The position numbers and the translations under genes are program-made. From an uncultured Pseudomonadales bacterium (GTDB lineage: Bacteria > Pseudomonadota > Gammaproteobacteria > Pseudomonadales > Pseudohongiellaceae), in assembly GCA_938091935.1 (NCBI GenBank), contig CALKNV010000001.1, positions 124,001 to 188,000 on the forward strand: a stretch of 64,000 nt of DNA. The letters are read 5' to 3'. Positions 1-6,896 of the stretch are shown one piece after another (positions within the stretch are counted from its first letter, which is position 1; each line of letters starts with the position of its first letter). The notes beneath the pieces were generated by a model. That model saw nothing but the letters and a program-made list of their open reading frames with translations, had not been told where the DNA came from and did no database searches.

Positions 1-735
1 CCGACGGTTAAAGTCTTCCTGGTTCTTAAGTACGGTGACAACGTCAATCATGGCCGAAGGGTCATAGCCAGCTTCAAGCAAATACTCGGCGCCAAGGCTG
101 TCCGCTTCTAGCTCCATCTCGCGGCCAAAACCACTGAGACTGGTCTGGGCCCAGATTGAAGCCACCTCGCTAATCTGGGAACCGGCGTAGCCACTGCCTG
201 TTGCAACAGCGGTGACAAATCCACCTACTGTCGCGGCTGCATTGGCCAATGCGCCGCGCGCCTGCTGCTGCACAGCGTGGCGTGCGGTAATATGACCAAT
301 CTCATGGGCAACCACTGCGGCCAACTGCGCTTCCGTATTCATGAAAGTCAGCAGACCACGATTCACATACACATAGCCGCCGGGCAAAGCCATCGCGTTA
401 ATGCTGGGGCTATCAATAATGGTATAGGTATATCCGAGATTGGGGCGATGGCTCACAGCCGCAATTCGGTTGCCCACCTCAGTCACGTAGGCAAGCAAGT
501 CCGCATCCTGGTAGACAGGTTGACTTGCCAGCACCTTGGCATGCTCCTCGGCACCGATTTCCTTCTCGCGGCTCTCTGACATGAGAACGAGGTTTGGGCC
601 ACCAGTGGCGGGATTCACCGCACAAGAAATTAGCACGGGCAGGATGACAGCCGCGCAGATCATCATCAGGAATGTTTTGGGTAAACTGCCGAAGCACAGT
701 AGAGTCTTCGGTGCGGGAGATCCCAGTTTGGTCAT
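1..735 (-). CDS. M48-family metalloprotease lipoprotein, 3' end cut by window edge
   Basis: Zinc metallopeptidase predicted to act in the periplasm. The translation starts at ATG 735 with a hydrophobic segment and a lipobox (LISC, Cys38), so it should be a lipoprotein. It carries the zinc site HEIGH (His144, Glu145, His148) and the downstream helix with the third ligand region (MELEADSLG). The layout fits the LoiP/BepA-like M48 branch, which cleaves or helps assemble outer-membrane proteins. The C-terminus lies outside the window. It is the most downstream gene seen in the minus-strand envelope cluster, 39 bases after the preceding lipoprotein gene, so it may be a quality-control protease for that system. 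That role is inference; the M48 call is firm. Confidence 0.88.
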   Translation of the reverse strand, partial: MTKLGSPAPKTLLCFGSLPKTFLMMICAAVILPVLISCAVNPATGGPNLVLMSESREKEIGAEEHAKVLASQPVYQDADLLAYVTEVGNRIAAVSHRPNLGYTYTIIDSPSINAMALPGGYVYVNRGLLTFMNTEAQLAAVVAHEIGHITARHAVQQQARGALANAAATVGGFVTAVATGSGYAGSQISEVASIWAQTSLSGFGREMELEADSLGAEYLLEAGYDPSAMIDVVTVLKNQEDFNRR

Positions 736-774
736 AATGCCACCTGTCTCATCAATGGCAGCCGGTTGGCATAC

Positions 775-1446
775 CTAGCTGCCGTTTACAAAGTCTTTGA
801 GCTGCGTAGCCAGCCTGTTACAGGCATTGGCTTCAACTCTTGCGATAAGTGGTATCGGAACCACCAGGGCAGGCAGATAGGACTGGCCTGTGGCGTCGGT
901 GTTAATTGTTCCCACATTACTAAGCGAACCGACATCCCAGACTCGAGCATCAAAGTTGGCGTCATCTTCCCAGGTACCAAACCCGAAGCAACCACCGCCT
1001 CCTGGTCCAATGGTGCAGGAAATTGAGCCTTGTCGATCGGTGGTTTCAGTAAAACCATCCAACCAGACAATATAGCGAATCCCGTATTCGTTCATTTTAG
1101 CTGCTACTACGTCTTCAGCCATCAATTGTTCAAGATCGCGGGTACGCAATGGGGCTGTTCGCGGCTCAAACCAGGGGAACATCGCATCGATGAATTCCTG
1201 TTCGGGAACAATATTGATTGCATTGTCACCGCGGGCCATGCGCTCACCCACACACTCGACAAATTCGCTACGTGTCTCGTAGTCACTGGCCTGGCGACGT
1301 CCTAAAATGACTACCGCCTCATCACTTTCAATGCCAGTTTCTCCCTGTCTGAACTCGTCAACAGTAGTGCTTGTGCAGGCAGCAAGCAGTGCTGCGCTGA
1401 ACAATAACAGCGTCCTGGCGGAGGCAATGCGTACTAGTGCCTTCAT
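775..1446 (-). CDS. Lipoprotein of unknown function (envelope cluster)
   Basis: A predicted 223-residue lipoprotein. I chose ATG 1446 over the longer GTG start at 1470 because a GAGG Shine-Dalgarno sits six bases upstream and the protein then begins with a clean signal peptide ending at Cys24 (ALLAAC). The mature part has a mixed alpha/beta look, with VVILGRR early and RYIVWLDGF mid-protein, and a Gly-rich Cys-containing loop (GPGGGGCFGFG) near residue 145. This resembles small lipoproteins that bind other envelope components, but I do not recognise the family. It is the penultimate visible gene of the minus-strand cluster, between another lipoprotein and the M48 protease. Confidence 0.75.
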   Translation of the reverse strand: MKALVRIASARTLLLFSAALLAACTSTTVDEFRQGETGIESDEAVVILGRRQASDYETRSEFVECVGERMARGDNAINIVPEQEFIDAMFPWFEPRTAPLRTRDLEQLMAEDVVAAKMNEYGIRYIVWLDGFTETTDRQGSISCTIGPGGGGCFGFGTWEDDANFDARVWDVGSLSNVGTINTDATGQSYLPALVVPIPLIARVEANACNRLATQLKDFVNGS

Positions 1447-1491
1447 GATCAACCTCAGGGTTCGACCCACTATGTCCAGGCCAACTTCAAT

Positions 1492-2118
1492 TTACAGACT
1501 CGCCAACCAATCTCGTACTTCTGGAACCTGGGTAAAGCTTAATGAGAAGCTGGAGGCAAGGTCACGCAAAGCAACCACAGCGGCGTCGTTGATGGCCGCC
1601 TCAGTTGTGCGGAACGTTTCCGTTGGTGTCTTGCCGTAGGAAGTCAGGACCCAGTCGGCAATGTAATCACCTTCAGCCGTAACCAGGCGCATGTTGTATT
1701 TAATCCAGACTTCGTAAACATCTAATTTGGTTTTAGCGGGTAAGGCCAGCTGGAATTCTTCGATAAGCGGTGCGAAAACAGCATCGACGCCTCGTGCCTC
1801 GGCGGCTTCCATGCTGTCCACCACCACAACTTCTTCGAACATGGCAGGCAGTACCGCATTGAACAGTTCAATGTGCGACTGCCCGCTCTCGATATTAAAT
1901 TCTTCGGCGCCAGTCTCGGAATATTCCAGATAAGCGAATTCGCGCAAGGCATCATCGTAATAGACGGCGACGGTTAGTGGCAGTTTGCTAATATTTGGCG
2001 TGGGGAAACTGCCCTCAATCGTAACGTTGCTGACACCGCAACTCGCCAGCAATAGCACCGACAGCAGTATTCCCGCCTGCGTCAAAAGACTTCTGACTGT
2101 TGTTTGCTGCTTTTTCAT
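1492..2118 (-). CDS. Lipoprotein of unknown function, possibly CsgG/YajG-like fold
   Basis: A 208-residue lipoprotein: a basic N-terminus, hydrophobic core and lipobox LASC (Cys27). I chose ATG 2118 because it starts the signal peptide; an upstream in-frame ATG at 2190 would add 24 residues in front and overlap the previous gene by 14 bases. The mature domain alternates strands and helices (LTVAVYYDDALREFAY, then AVFAPLIEEFQLALP), which is reminiscent of periplasmic lipoproteins of the YajG/CsgG type. That likeness is a guess from pattern only. It directly follows the second vWA gene and is likely cotranscribed with it. Confidence 0.72.
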   Translation of the reverse strand: MKKQQTTVRSLLTQAGILLSVLLLASCGVSNVTIEGSFPTPNISKLPLTVAVYYDDALREFAYLEYSETGAEEFNIESGQSHIELFNAVLPAMFEEVVVVDSMEAAEARGVDAVFAPLIEEFQLALPAKTKLDVYEVWIKYNMRLVTAEGDYIADWVLTSYGKTPTETFRTTEAAINDAAVVALRDLASSFSLSFTQVPEVRDWLASL

Positions 2119-2176
2119 GATGCTATATACGTTGCTCACAGTCTGCTCAGATGACTCGTGGTCTGCCAGCAGACAT

Positions 2177-3187
2177 CTATTGAAAGTCATTCAGTCCTAC
2201 AAATGTACCACCATTTCGTGACGTGATCTCGCGCATCAAAGTCGAATAGCGATAAACGCTCTGCTGGAAACGTCGGGGACCGGAAAAAATGGTCGGAAAC
2301 CCGATGCCGTGGATACGCACCAGCCGGTCACCATTGGCGTCTTCGACGTTGATTCGGTCAATGGTTTGCAAAACATCCTGAATCGATCCGCCTGGCTGAA
2401 AGTCATCGCCCAACACGTAGATACTAATTTTCTTGTCAGGTGAATAAAAGGTATTGATTGCCCGTGTCACTCCTTCTACAGGGCTACTATTGCTGTATGG
2501 GTTCCAGGTTCTAAGGGTTTGGATAATCTGTTGACGTCGCCCCGCCGTGTCGGGAATCCATTCACCACGATAGGTGTTGAACATGTAATCGCCCATATCA
2601 TTCATCACCTGTATGCCCTTCACCTCAGGATAGACATCAAGGGTGTTATCGATCACCTCAAGCATCTTGTTCCAGTTGCCGGGCGTGTTATACATACTGC
2701 CGGAGGTATCGATGATAAATATGATGTATTCGCTATCAACCGGCACACCGCCAATGGCATTGTTCTCCGGCGCTGCGACATTCGCGAGCAGGCGCTGCAT
2801 CTCTGCTGTGAGAGTCTGCCTGGCGATAGAAAGCTTACCGAACTCATCGGTGGTTTCATCGGACAACTGGCTCGATGTCTGATAGCGCCCCTCGATATCG
2901 CTAAGGTCCCGGCGCAGCCTGGCAATGCGCTCAGTGAGTGACGACAGCTGTTCGTGCTTAGCGTTAAGGTCGCGATTCAATATCCGGGTTTCACCGCGGA
3001 TTTCAAACAGCTGCTCCTGTAATTCATTAACTGACGCATCAGATGGCACCTCTGAAACTTCAATCATAGTTGGATCTGCGGGCTTGACGATCATCAGCAG
3101 AATAATCATGGCTCCAAAACCACAGGACGCCACATCCAGGAAGGATACGGTGAAAGATTCTGTCTCGGCGCGTTTACGTCTGGCCAT
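2177..3187 (-). CDS. TolR/ExbD-like membrane helix fused to coiled coil and von Willebrand A domain (subunit 2)
   Basis: A 336-residue inner-membrane protein. A short basic cytoplasmic start leads into one transmembrane helix (residues 12-34) with the motif SFLDVASCGFGA. Asp18 occupies the place of the proton-binding Asp of TolR/ExbD (PFLDV in TolR). Residues about 50-125 form a coiled coil, followed by a periplasmic vWA domain with a MIDAS-type DTSGS near residue 158 and an acidic LGDDF near 259; the usual MIDAS Thr seems replaced by Ser (NSSPVEG). It is a paralogue of the neighbouring gene at 3276-4379 with the same layout. With the TolQ-like gene at 5750-6562 it probably forms an ion-driven motor whose moving part ends in a vWA domain. 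The domains are visible; the motor role is inference. Confidence 0.82.
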   Translation of the reverse strand: MARRKRAETESFTVSFLDVASCGFGAMIILLMIVKPADPTMIEVSEVPSDASVNELQEQLFEIRGETRILNRDLNAKHEQLSSLTERIARLRRDLSDIEGRYQTSSQLSDETTDEFGKLSIARQTLTAEMQRLLANVAAPENNAIGGVPVDSEYIIFIIDTSGSMYNTPGNWNKMLEVIDNTLDVYPEVKGIQVMNDMGDYMFNTYRGEWIPDTAGRRQQIIQTLRTWNPYSNSSPVEGVTRAINTFYSPDKKISIYVLGDDFQPGGSIQDVLQTIDRINVEDANGDRLVRIHGIGFPTIFSGPRRFQQSVYRYSTLMREITSRNGGTFVGLNDFQ

Positions 3188-3275
3188 GTTATCTAGTGTT
3201 GCACCTTGTATATGGTGGCTATAAGTCTCTGCTTCCTGGTCTCAAAAGTGCTGATAGTCGCATTGTTAAACGGCG

Positions 3276-4379
3276 CTAAGGCCAGTCATCCGATGGCGTC
3301 AGAAATGAGCCCTGGGTGTACTGCGCCAGCTGCCAGTAAGCGGCAGCGGCGCTTGGATCCCCTTCTAGTGGCATTAGTATTATATTGACCGGAATTCCGC
3401 CAGGTAATTCCTCAACCGCATCTTCGAACAATTCCATGCGTCTCGCGGGAGTGACCAGATTGTCGCTATTCGCCCGGACTCCCAGGGTAGGCAACCCGTC
3501 AGTTATTAAGAAAACGTTGTCTGGTGGCGGGTTCATATTAGCAACCGCTCTAAAAACCCGCTGCAGGTTAGTGCCGTTGTTTGGGACCACAGCCTCTGCG
3601 CTGCTAATAACCCCATTAAGCTGGTCTCGGTCCGCAACCTCCAACCACATCTCCGTGGTGCCCTCGAGCACACTGCCGTGTTCCTCGTTGAATTGCCAGA
3701 TCTGGTAGCGACTGGTGATGGGCAGCTGGGTTGATATCCAGTCCACAGTTTTGACAACACGTTGCCATTTTGGCGCTGTTCGCTTTCTATCGTCCGACAT
3801 ATTGCGAGTTCGGATGATATTTACCAAGGTGCTATCCAGCATGCTGGCAGAGCTGTCCATCAGGATGAGTATGCGCTGGCCACCGAGATACATGCCAGAC
3901 AGATACTGGCGTTGGCCATCACCCATAAACTGCCGCACGCTCGAGCCTTCCTGGTCCAGCGCGCTGGCCTGCAGCCGCAGCAGTTCTTCTTCCAGGGACT
4001 GCACGTCTGCTCGCAACCTGGCAATATCTTCTTCCGATGCCACGCTGGAGTTTTCGAGGGCCGCCAACTCCTGCAGAAAGGTATCAATCTGGTCCTGAAT
4101 CTGGCGCGCCAGCCCCTGTGCTTCTACCACATCGTAATCCACATCGGATAGCGTATTGCGAATTCGTACCAGGCCCAACTGTCCTTCCCTGATTTCCTCT
4201 TCGAGCAAATTGATCTCGGCCATGAGTTCGGGGCTGGTGTCGTCATCGGAAACGGTGCTGGCGTAGTCCAGTATCAGGAAGATAAGAATTACGGCGCCAA
4301 ACCCACAGAACATCACGTCCAGAAATGACAGACTGATTGGATTAAGCTCGCGACGCTTGGACTTGGTATTGCTAGCCAT
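3276..4379 (-). CDS. TolR/ExbD-like membrane helix fused to coiled coil and von Willebrand A domain (subunit 1)
   Basis: A 367-residue inner-membrane protein. I start it at ATG 4379 (a GTG lies one codon earlier); it overlaps the Hsp70-like gene by 8 bases, suggesting coupled translation. One transmembrane helix (about 16-38) carries SFLDVMFCGFGA with Asp21 at the position of the ion-binding Asp of TolR/ExbD. A long acidic coiled coil follows (about 50-135), then a vWA domain with a complete MIDAS metal site: DSSAS near residue 174, GTNL near 268 and TDG near 292. An intact MIDAS implies metal-dependent ligand binding in the periplasm. It shares domain order, and the unusual CGFGA part of the helix, with the next gene, pointing to gene duplication and perhaps a heterodimeric stator partner. 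Confidence 0.84.
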   Translation of the reverse strand: MASNTKSKRRELNPISLSFLDVMFCGFGAVILIFLILDYASTVSDDDTSPELMAEINLLEEEIREGQLGLVRIRNTLSDVDYDVVEAQGLARQIQDQIDTFLQELAALENSSVASEEDIARLRADVQSLEEELLRLQASALDQEGSSVRQFMGDGQRQYLSGMYLGGQRILILMDSSASMLDSTLVNIIRTRNMSDDRKRTAPKWQRVVKTVDWISTQLPITSRYQIWQFNEEHGSVLEGTTEMWLEVADRDQLNGVISSAEAVVPNNGTNLQRVFRAVANMNPPPDNVFLITDGLPTLGVRANSDNLVTPARRMELFEDAVEELPGGIPVNIILMPLEGDPSAAAAYWQLAQYTQGSFLTPSDDWP

Positions 4380-5709
4380 CACTTACCTGTATCAGGATCA
4401 TATTCACAGCGCTGCTGCCGAATTGAATTTGGTCGCCAACGCTCAGGCTGGTTTCGCCCGTGACGGATTTACCATTGACTCTTGAAGCGTCTGCCAGGGC
4501 CTGAAAGCGAACCTCACCTCCGGACTGGAAAATGCGCCCAAGATCTTCTGGCAAGCCGGCAATCGACAATACCAGTGTGTTGGCTGAACCGGCATGGCCG
4601 TTTACTTCGACCTGGTTTGCAATCTTGAGGTCCTTGATAGGCACTGCCCTGTGCTTGAACAGAACATGGGTCGGGGCCAAAGTTTGCGGTGTCTGTGATG
4701 TGTTGGCTGGTTTCGATTTGGCAACCGGCAACCTATCCACCAGCTTGATACCTTCTTCCCCCGCGATAATGAGCTCCTGATGCTCGAGCGCGCTCCGGCT
4801 CACCGCATGCTGATCCAGAACGATCAGTTGTGATTGCTGCGGCAGACTAGCCGTAAAGCCAGCCAAGGCTGCCATTGCTGGGCTTACCAGAATTTGTGTA
4901 TCGCGCTCTGTCAGCATGGGCGCCAGCTGCTCATTGATCTTTTTGAAATGTCCGCCAAGGCTATTGATCAGGGTTTCCCTGGGCATCTTCGCGGTGTGAA
5001 GCGTTTCCCCCGCTCTAAGCTCAAGAATCAGATTGCCGTCCTCAGCTTCTGCTAACCAGCCCGGCAATTCATTGTAGAGCTGCTGTTCCGAACCGGCATT
5101 GTGTTGTGGATTAAATCGGCATTGCTGAATAAACATGCCGGTGGCCATCTGCATCATGAGGTCCATAAAGTTTTGGCTACCGACACCTGGCACCTGAATC
5201 GTAGTGCCTGCCTGCAAGTGATCACCTTGGGTATTGAGCCGGGTAACCACCGCCTGATGAAGCTGCAAGTCTATGTAGATGATATTGCTGGCCTCAGCGG
5301 CGAGAGCTGCGGCTGCCACTGCGGAGTTAACAACGCCGCCGGCCTTAAAGGGGGTATGGTTTACCAGTCCCAGTAAGATGGCGAGCTGTTGGCGGGTGAA
5401 GTTACCGGGCACGGCGAAAATTACATCGCCTGCGATCTCTGCCTCGTCTGACAAATGCATCAAATGCGCATAGGCGATGTCCGCAAAGTGTCTGAAGTTA
5501 TTGCCGTGCGAAATCGGGTCAAGGCTCAGTTCATGCCAGAATTTATTGTAGCTGTTGGTTGGCTGCAGGCGGGCCTGGCGCTCGGCTTCTTCGCCCAAAA
5601 CAATAGACGAACCATCTGCCAGAGCGAAACCAGGGCTCTGTAAAATCACGCCAGTCTCGTCACCAACATGGATGGCGCGATCATTGAGTTCTATAATCTT
5701 GACACTCAT
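4372..5709 (-). CDS. Hsp70-like protein with FHA-like C-terminal region
   Basis: A 445-residue protein without signal peptide or membrane helix, so cytoplasmic. Residues 94-108 (GDVIFAVPGNFTRQQ) match the Hsp70 strand that reads AVITVPAYFND in DnaK, and residues 120-140 match the following NEPTAAA helix region. The phosphate-2 loop, normally DLGGGT, reads IDLQLHQA at 146-153, so nucleotide hydrolysis is doubtful. A linker (about 330-350) leads to a C-terminal part (395-445) with RVNGKSV, SLSVGDQIQFG, which looks like an FHA-type beta sandwich. It sits between the TolQ-like gene and the vWA genes and overlaps the latter. It could be a cytoplasmic regulator or scaffold of the membrane complex. 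The Hsp70 relation is moderately strong; the FHA relation is weaker. Confidence 0.72.
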   Translation of the reverse strand: MSVKIIELNDRAIHVGDETGVILQSPGFALADGSSIVLGEEAERQARLQPTNSYNKFWHELSLDPISHGNNFRHFADIAYAHLMHLSDEAEIAGDVIFAVPGNFTRQQLAILLGLVNHTPFKAGGVVNSAVAAAALAAEASNIIYIDLQLHQAVVTRLNTQGDHLQAGTTIQVPGVGSQNFMDLMMQMATGMFIQQCRFNPQHNAGSEQQLYNELPGWLAEAEDGNLILELRAGETLHTAKMPRETLINSLGGHFKKINEQLAPMLTERDTQILVSPAMAALAGFTASLPQQSQLIVLDQHAVSRSALEHQELIIAGEEGIKLVDRLPVAKSKPANTSQTPQTLAPTHVLFKHRAVPIKDLKIANQVEVNGHAGSANTLVLSIAGLPEDLGRIFQSGGEVRFQALADASRVNGKSVTGETSLSVGDQIQFGSSAVNMILIQVSDG

Positions 5710-5749
5710 TATCTGGTCTTTGCCTCAGCTATAGCCATAACCCTTGCCG

Positions 5750-6562
5750 CTATGTCATCGCTTGATCTGGTACTTGCAGGTGTCTAATCAGGCGCTCATC
5801 GCAGTAATTCTGTGTATCCAAAACCAGGCGATCCTGTAGCAACTGCAGCTGATGGAGCAGAAACATGAGAAAAATGCTAACCACGAGTGCAACAAAGGTT
5901 GAATTAAACGCCACACCAAGACTCACCGTCACGCCCACTATATCCCCGCTTACCGCCTGGTAAGCCTGTCCCAGCGCAGTACCGATACCTCGCACCGTGC
6001 CAAGGAAGCCGATGGACGGAATGGCCCAGGCGATATAGCGCACGATCGACAATTCTGTTTCCATGCGATCCGCCTCGGTTTCACAGACATCTTTAACGGT
6101 GTTTGAAACATCCTGAATACTGCGCGTACTCTGAAACCGGTGGAGGCCTGCGAGTAATGCTCGAGGCAAGAGGAAATCCTGCTCCTGCTCTGGCAAGGCC
6201 TGCACCGGTCTTGCGTAGTTTCTCGAATCTTCGGGTAGGACGCTCATCCCTTCGTTAACCTGGACCAGGGTGCGATCCAGCAGACCACGCTGCTTAATAG
6301 TCTGCTGTGTTTTGAGCCCAATGATGAACGTAGCCCATAACATGAGTGTTATACAGGCCTGCTGCTCAATGTCCTTAAGAATGATAAACACCGAACGCTC
6401 TGGCACAAAATTCTCATCTATCTGTTGTTGTTCTGCCTGAAAAGTCTGTAAATCGTTTGCAACCGGGCGGATCACCGTGGTGTAGACCGCCTGCACTACG
6501 ATAAAGGCAAAGACCAACGCCGCGAGTTGCACAAATGTTTCGTATAAAGAGCCTTGTTTCAT
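5750..6562 (-). CDS. MotA/TolQ/ExbB-family proton channel subunit
   Basis: A 270-residue inner-membrane protein with four predicted helices: about 7-31, 68-87, 172-194 and 209-237, and a large cytoplasmic loop between the second and third. The third and fourth helices show the family signature: AIPSIGFLGTVRGIG (180-194; compare APYIGLLGTVWGI in TolQ) and GVAFNSTFVALVVSIF (216-231). Members form pentamers around two TolR/ExbD/MotB helices and turn ion flow into rotation. The two TolR-like vWA proteins two genes downstream are the obvious partners. No TolA, TonB, Pal or flagellar gene is nearby, so it is not the standard Tol, Ton or Mot set. The family call is strong; the specific complex is inferred. 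Confidence 0.88.
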   Translation of the reverse strand: MKQGSLYETFVQLAALVFAFIVVQAVYTTVIRPVANDLQTFQAEQQQIDENFVPERSVFIILKDIEQQACITLMLWATFIIGLKTQQTIKQRGLLDRTLVQVNEGMSVLPEDSRNYARPVQALPEQEQDFLLPRALLAGLHRFQSTRSIQDVSNTVKDVCETEADRMETELSIVRYIAWAIPSIGFLGTVRGIGTALGQAYQAVSGDIVGVTVSLGVAFNSTFVALVVSIFLMFLLHQLQLLQDRLVLDTQNYCDERLIRHLQVPDQAMT

Positions 6563-6605
6563 GGCTTATTCCTTACTCTGTATTCCTTAGCGTTAAAAGC
6601 GGCGG

Positions 6606-6896
6606 TTAGATATCTACCGGGAAAGAGACTCCCAGGTCCTGTGAAATTTGTTCTGTTGGCACAAAGCGGCCTGGCGAATCTTCATCTTCGAGCGCTTCTG
6701 CTGGCTCCCCCAAATTAGGCGCGTCCGAAATGGGGGGCGCAGCATCGTCGACTGTTTCAGCAACAACAGTCTCTTCGGTCGCCTCCGAATTCTCCTCAGT
6801 TTGCTCGACCTGATTCTCAGCCGCCCAGGCCCAGCCCGCCGCAAGCAGAGTGAATAGTAATGCTGGCAGTCTTATCCTCATTACCCTCTTCATCAT
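6606..6896 (-). CDS. Small acidic exported protein
   Basis: A 96-residue protein with a signal peptide (about residues 1-26, ending AGWAWA). The mature part is very rich in Glu and Asp (runs such as EQTEENSEATEETVV) and ends in an ordered-looking tail, FVPTEQISQDLGVSFPVDI. Its ATG overlaps the stop of the PEGA/FGE-like gene by four bases (ATGA), so it is translationally coupled to it; a second ATG at 6893 would also work. The disordered acidic stretch plus conserved-looking tail suggests a periplasmic linker or a docking peptide for the motor complex, but no family is recognised. Confidence 0.7.
   Translation of the reverse strand: MMKRVMRIRLPALLFTLLAAGWAWAAENQVEQTEENSEATEETVVAETVDDAAPPISDAPNLGEPAEALEDEDSPGRFVPTEQISQDLGVSFPVDI

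Noticed and set aside
2177..6562. Zorya-type phage defence (MotA/MotB-like pair near other domains)
   Set aside because: ZorB has a MotB/OmpA peptidoglycan-binding domain and Zorya needs ZorC/ZorD or ZorE; here the partner proteins end in vWA domains, and no helicase or nuclease is present.
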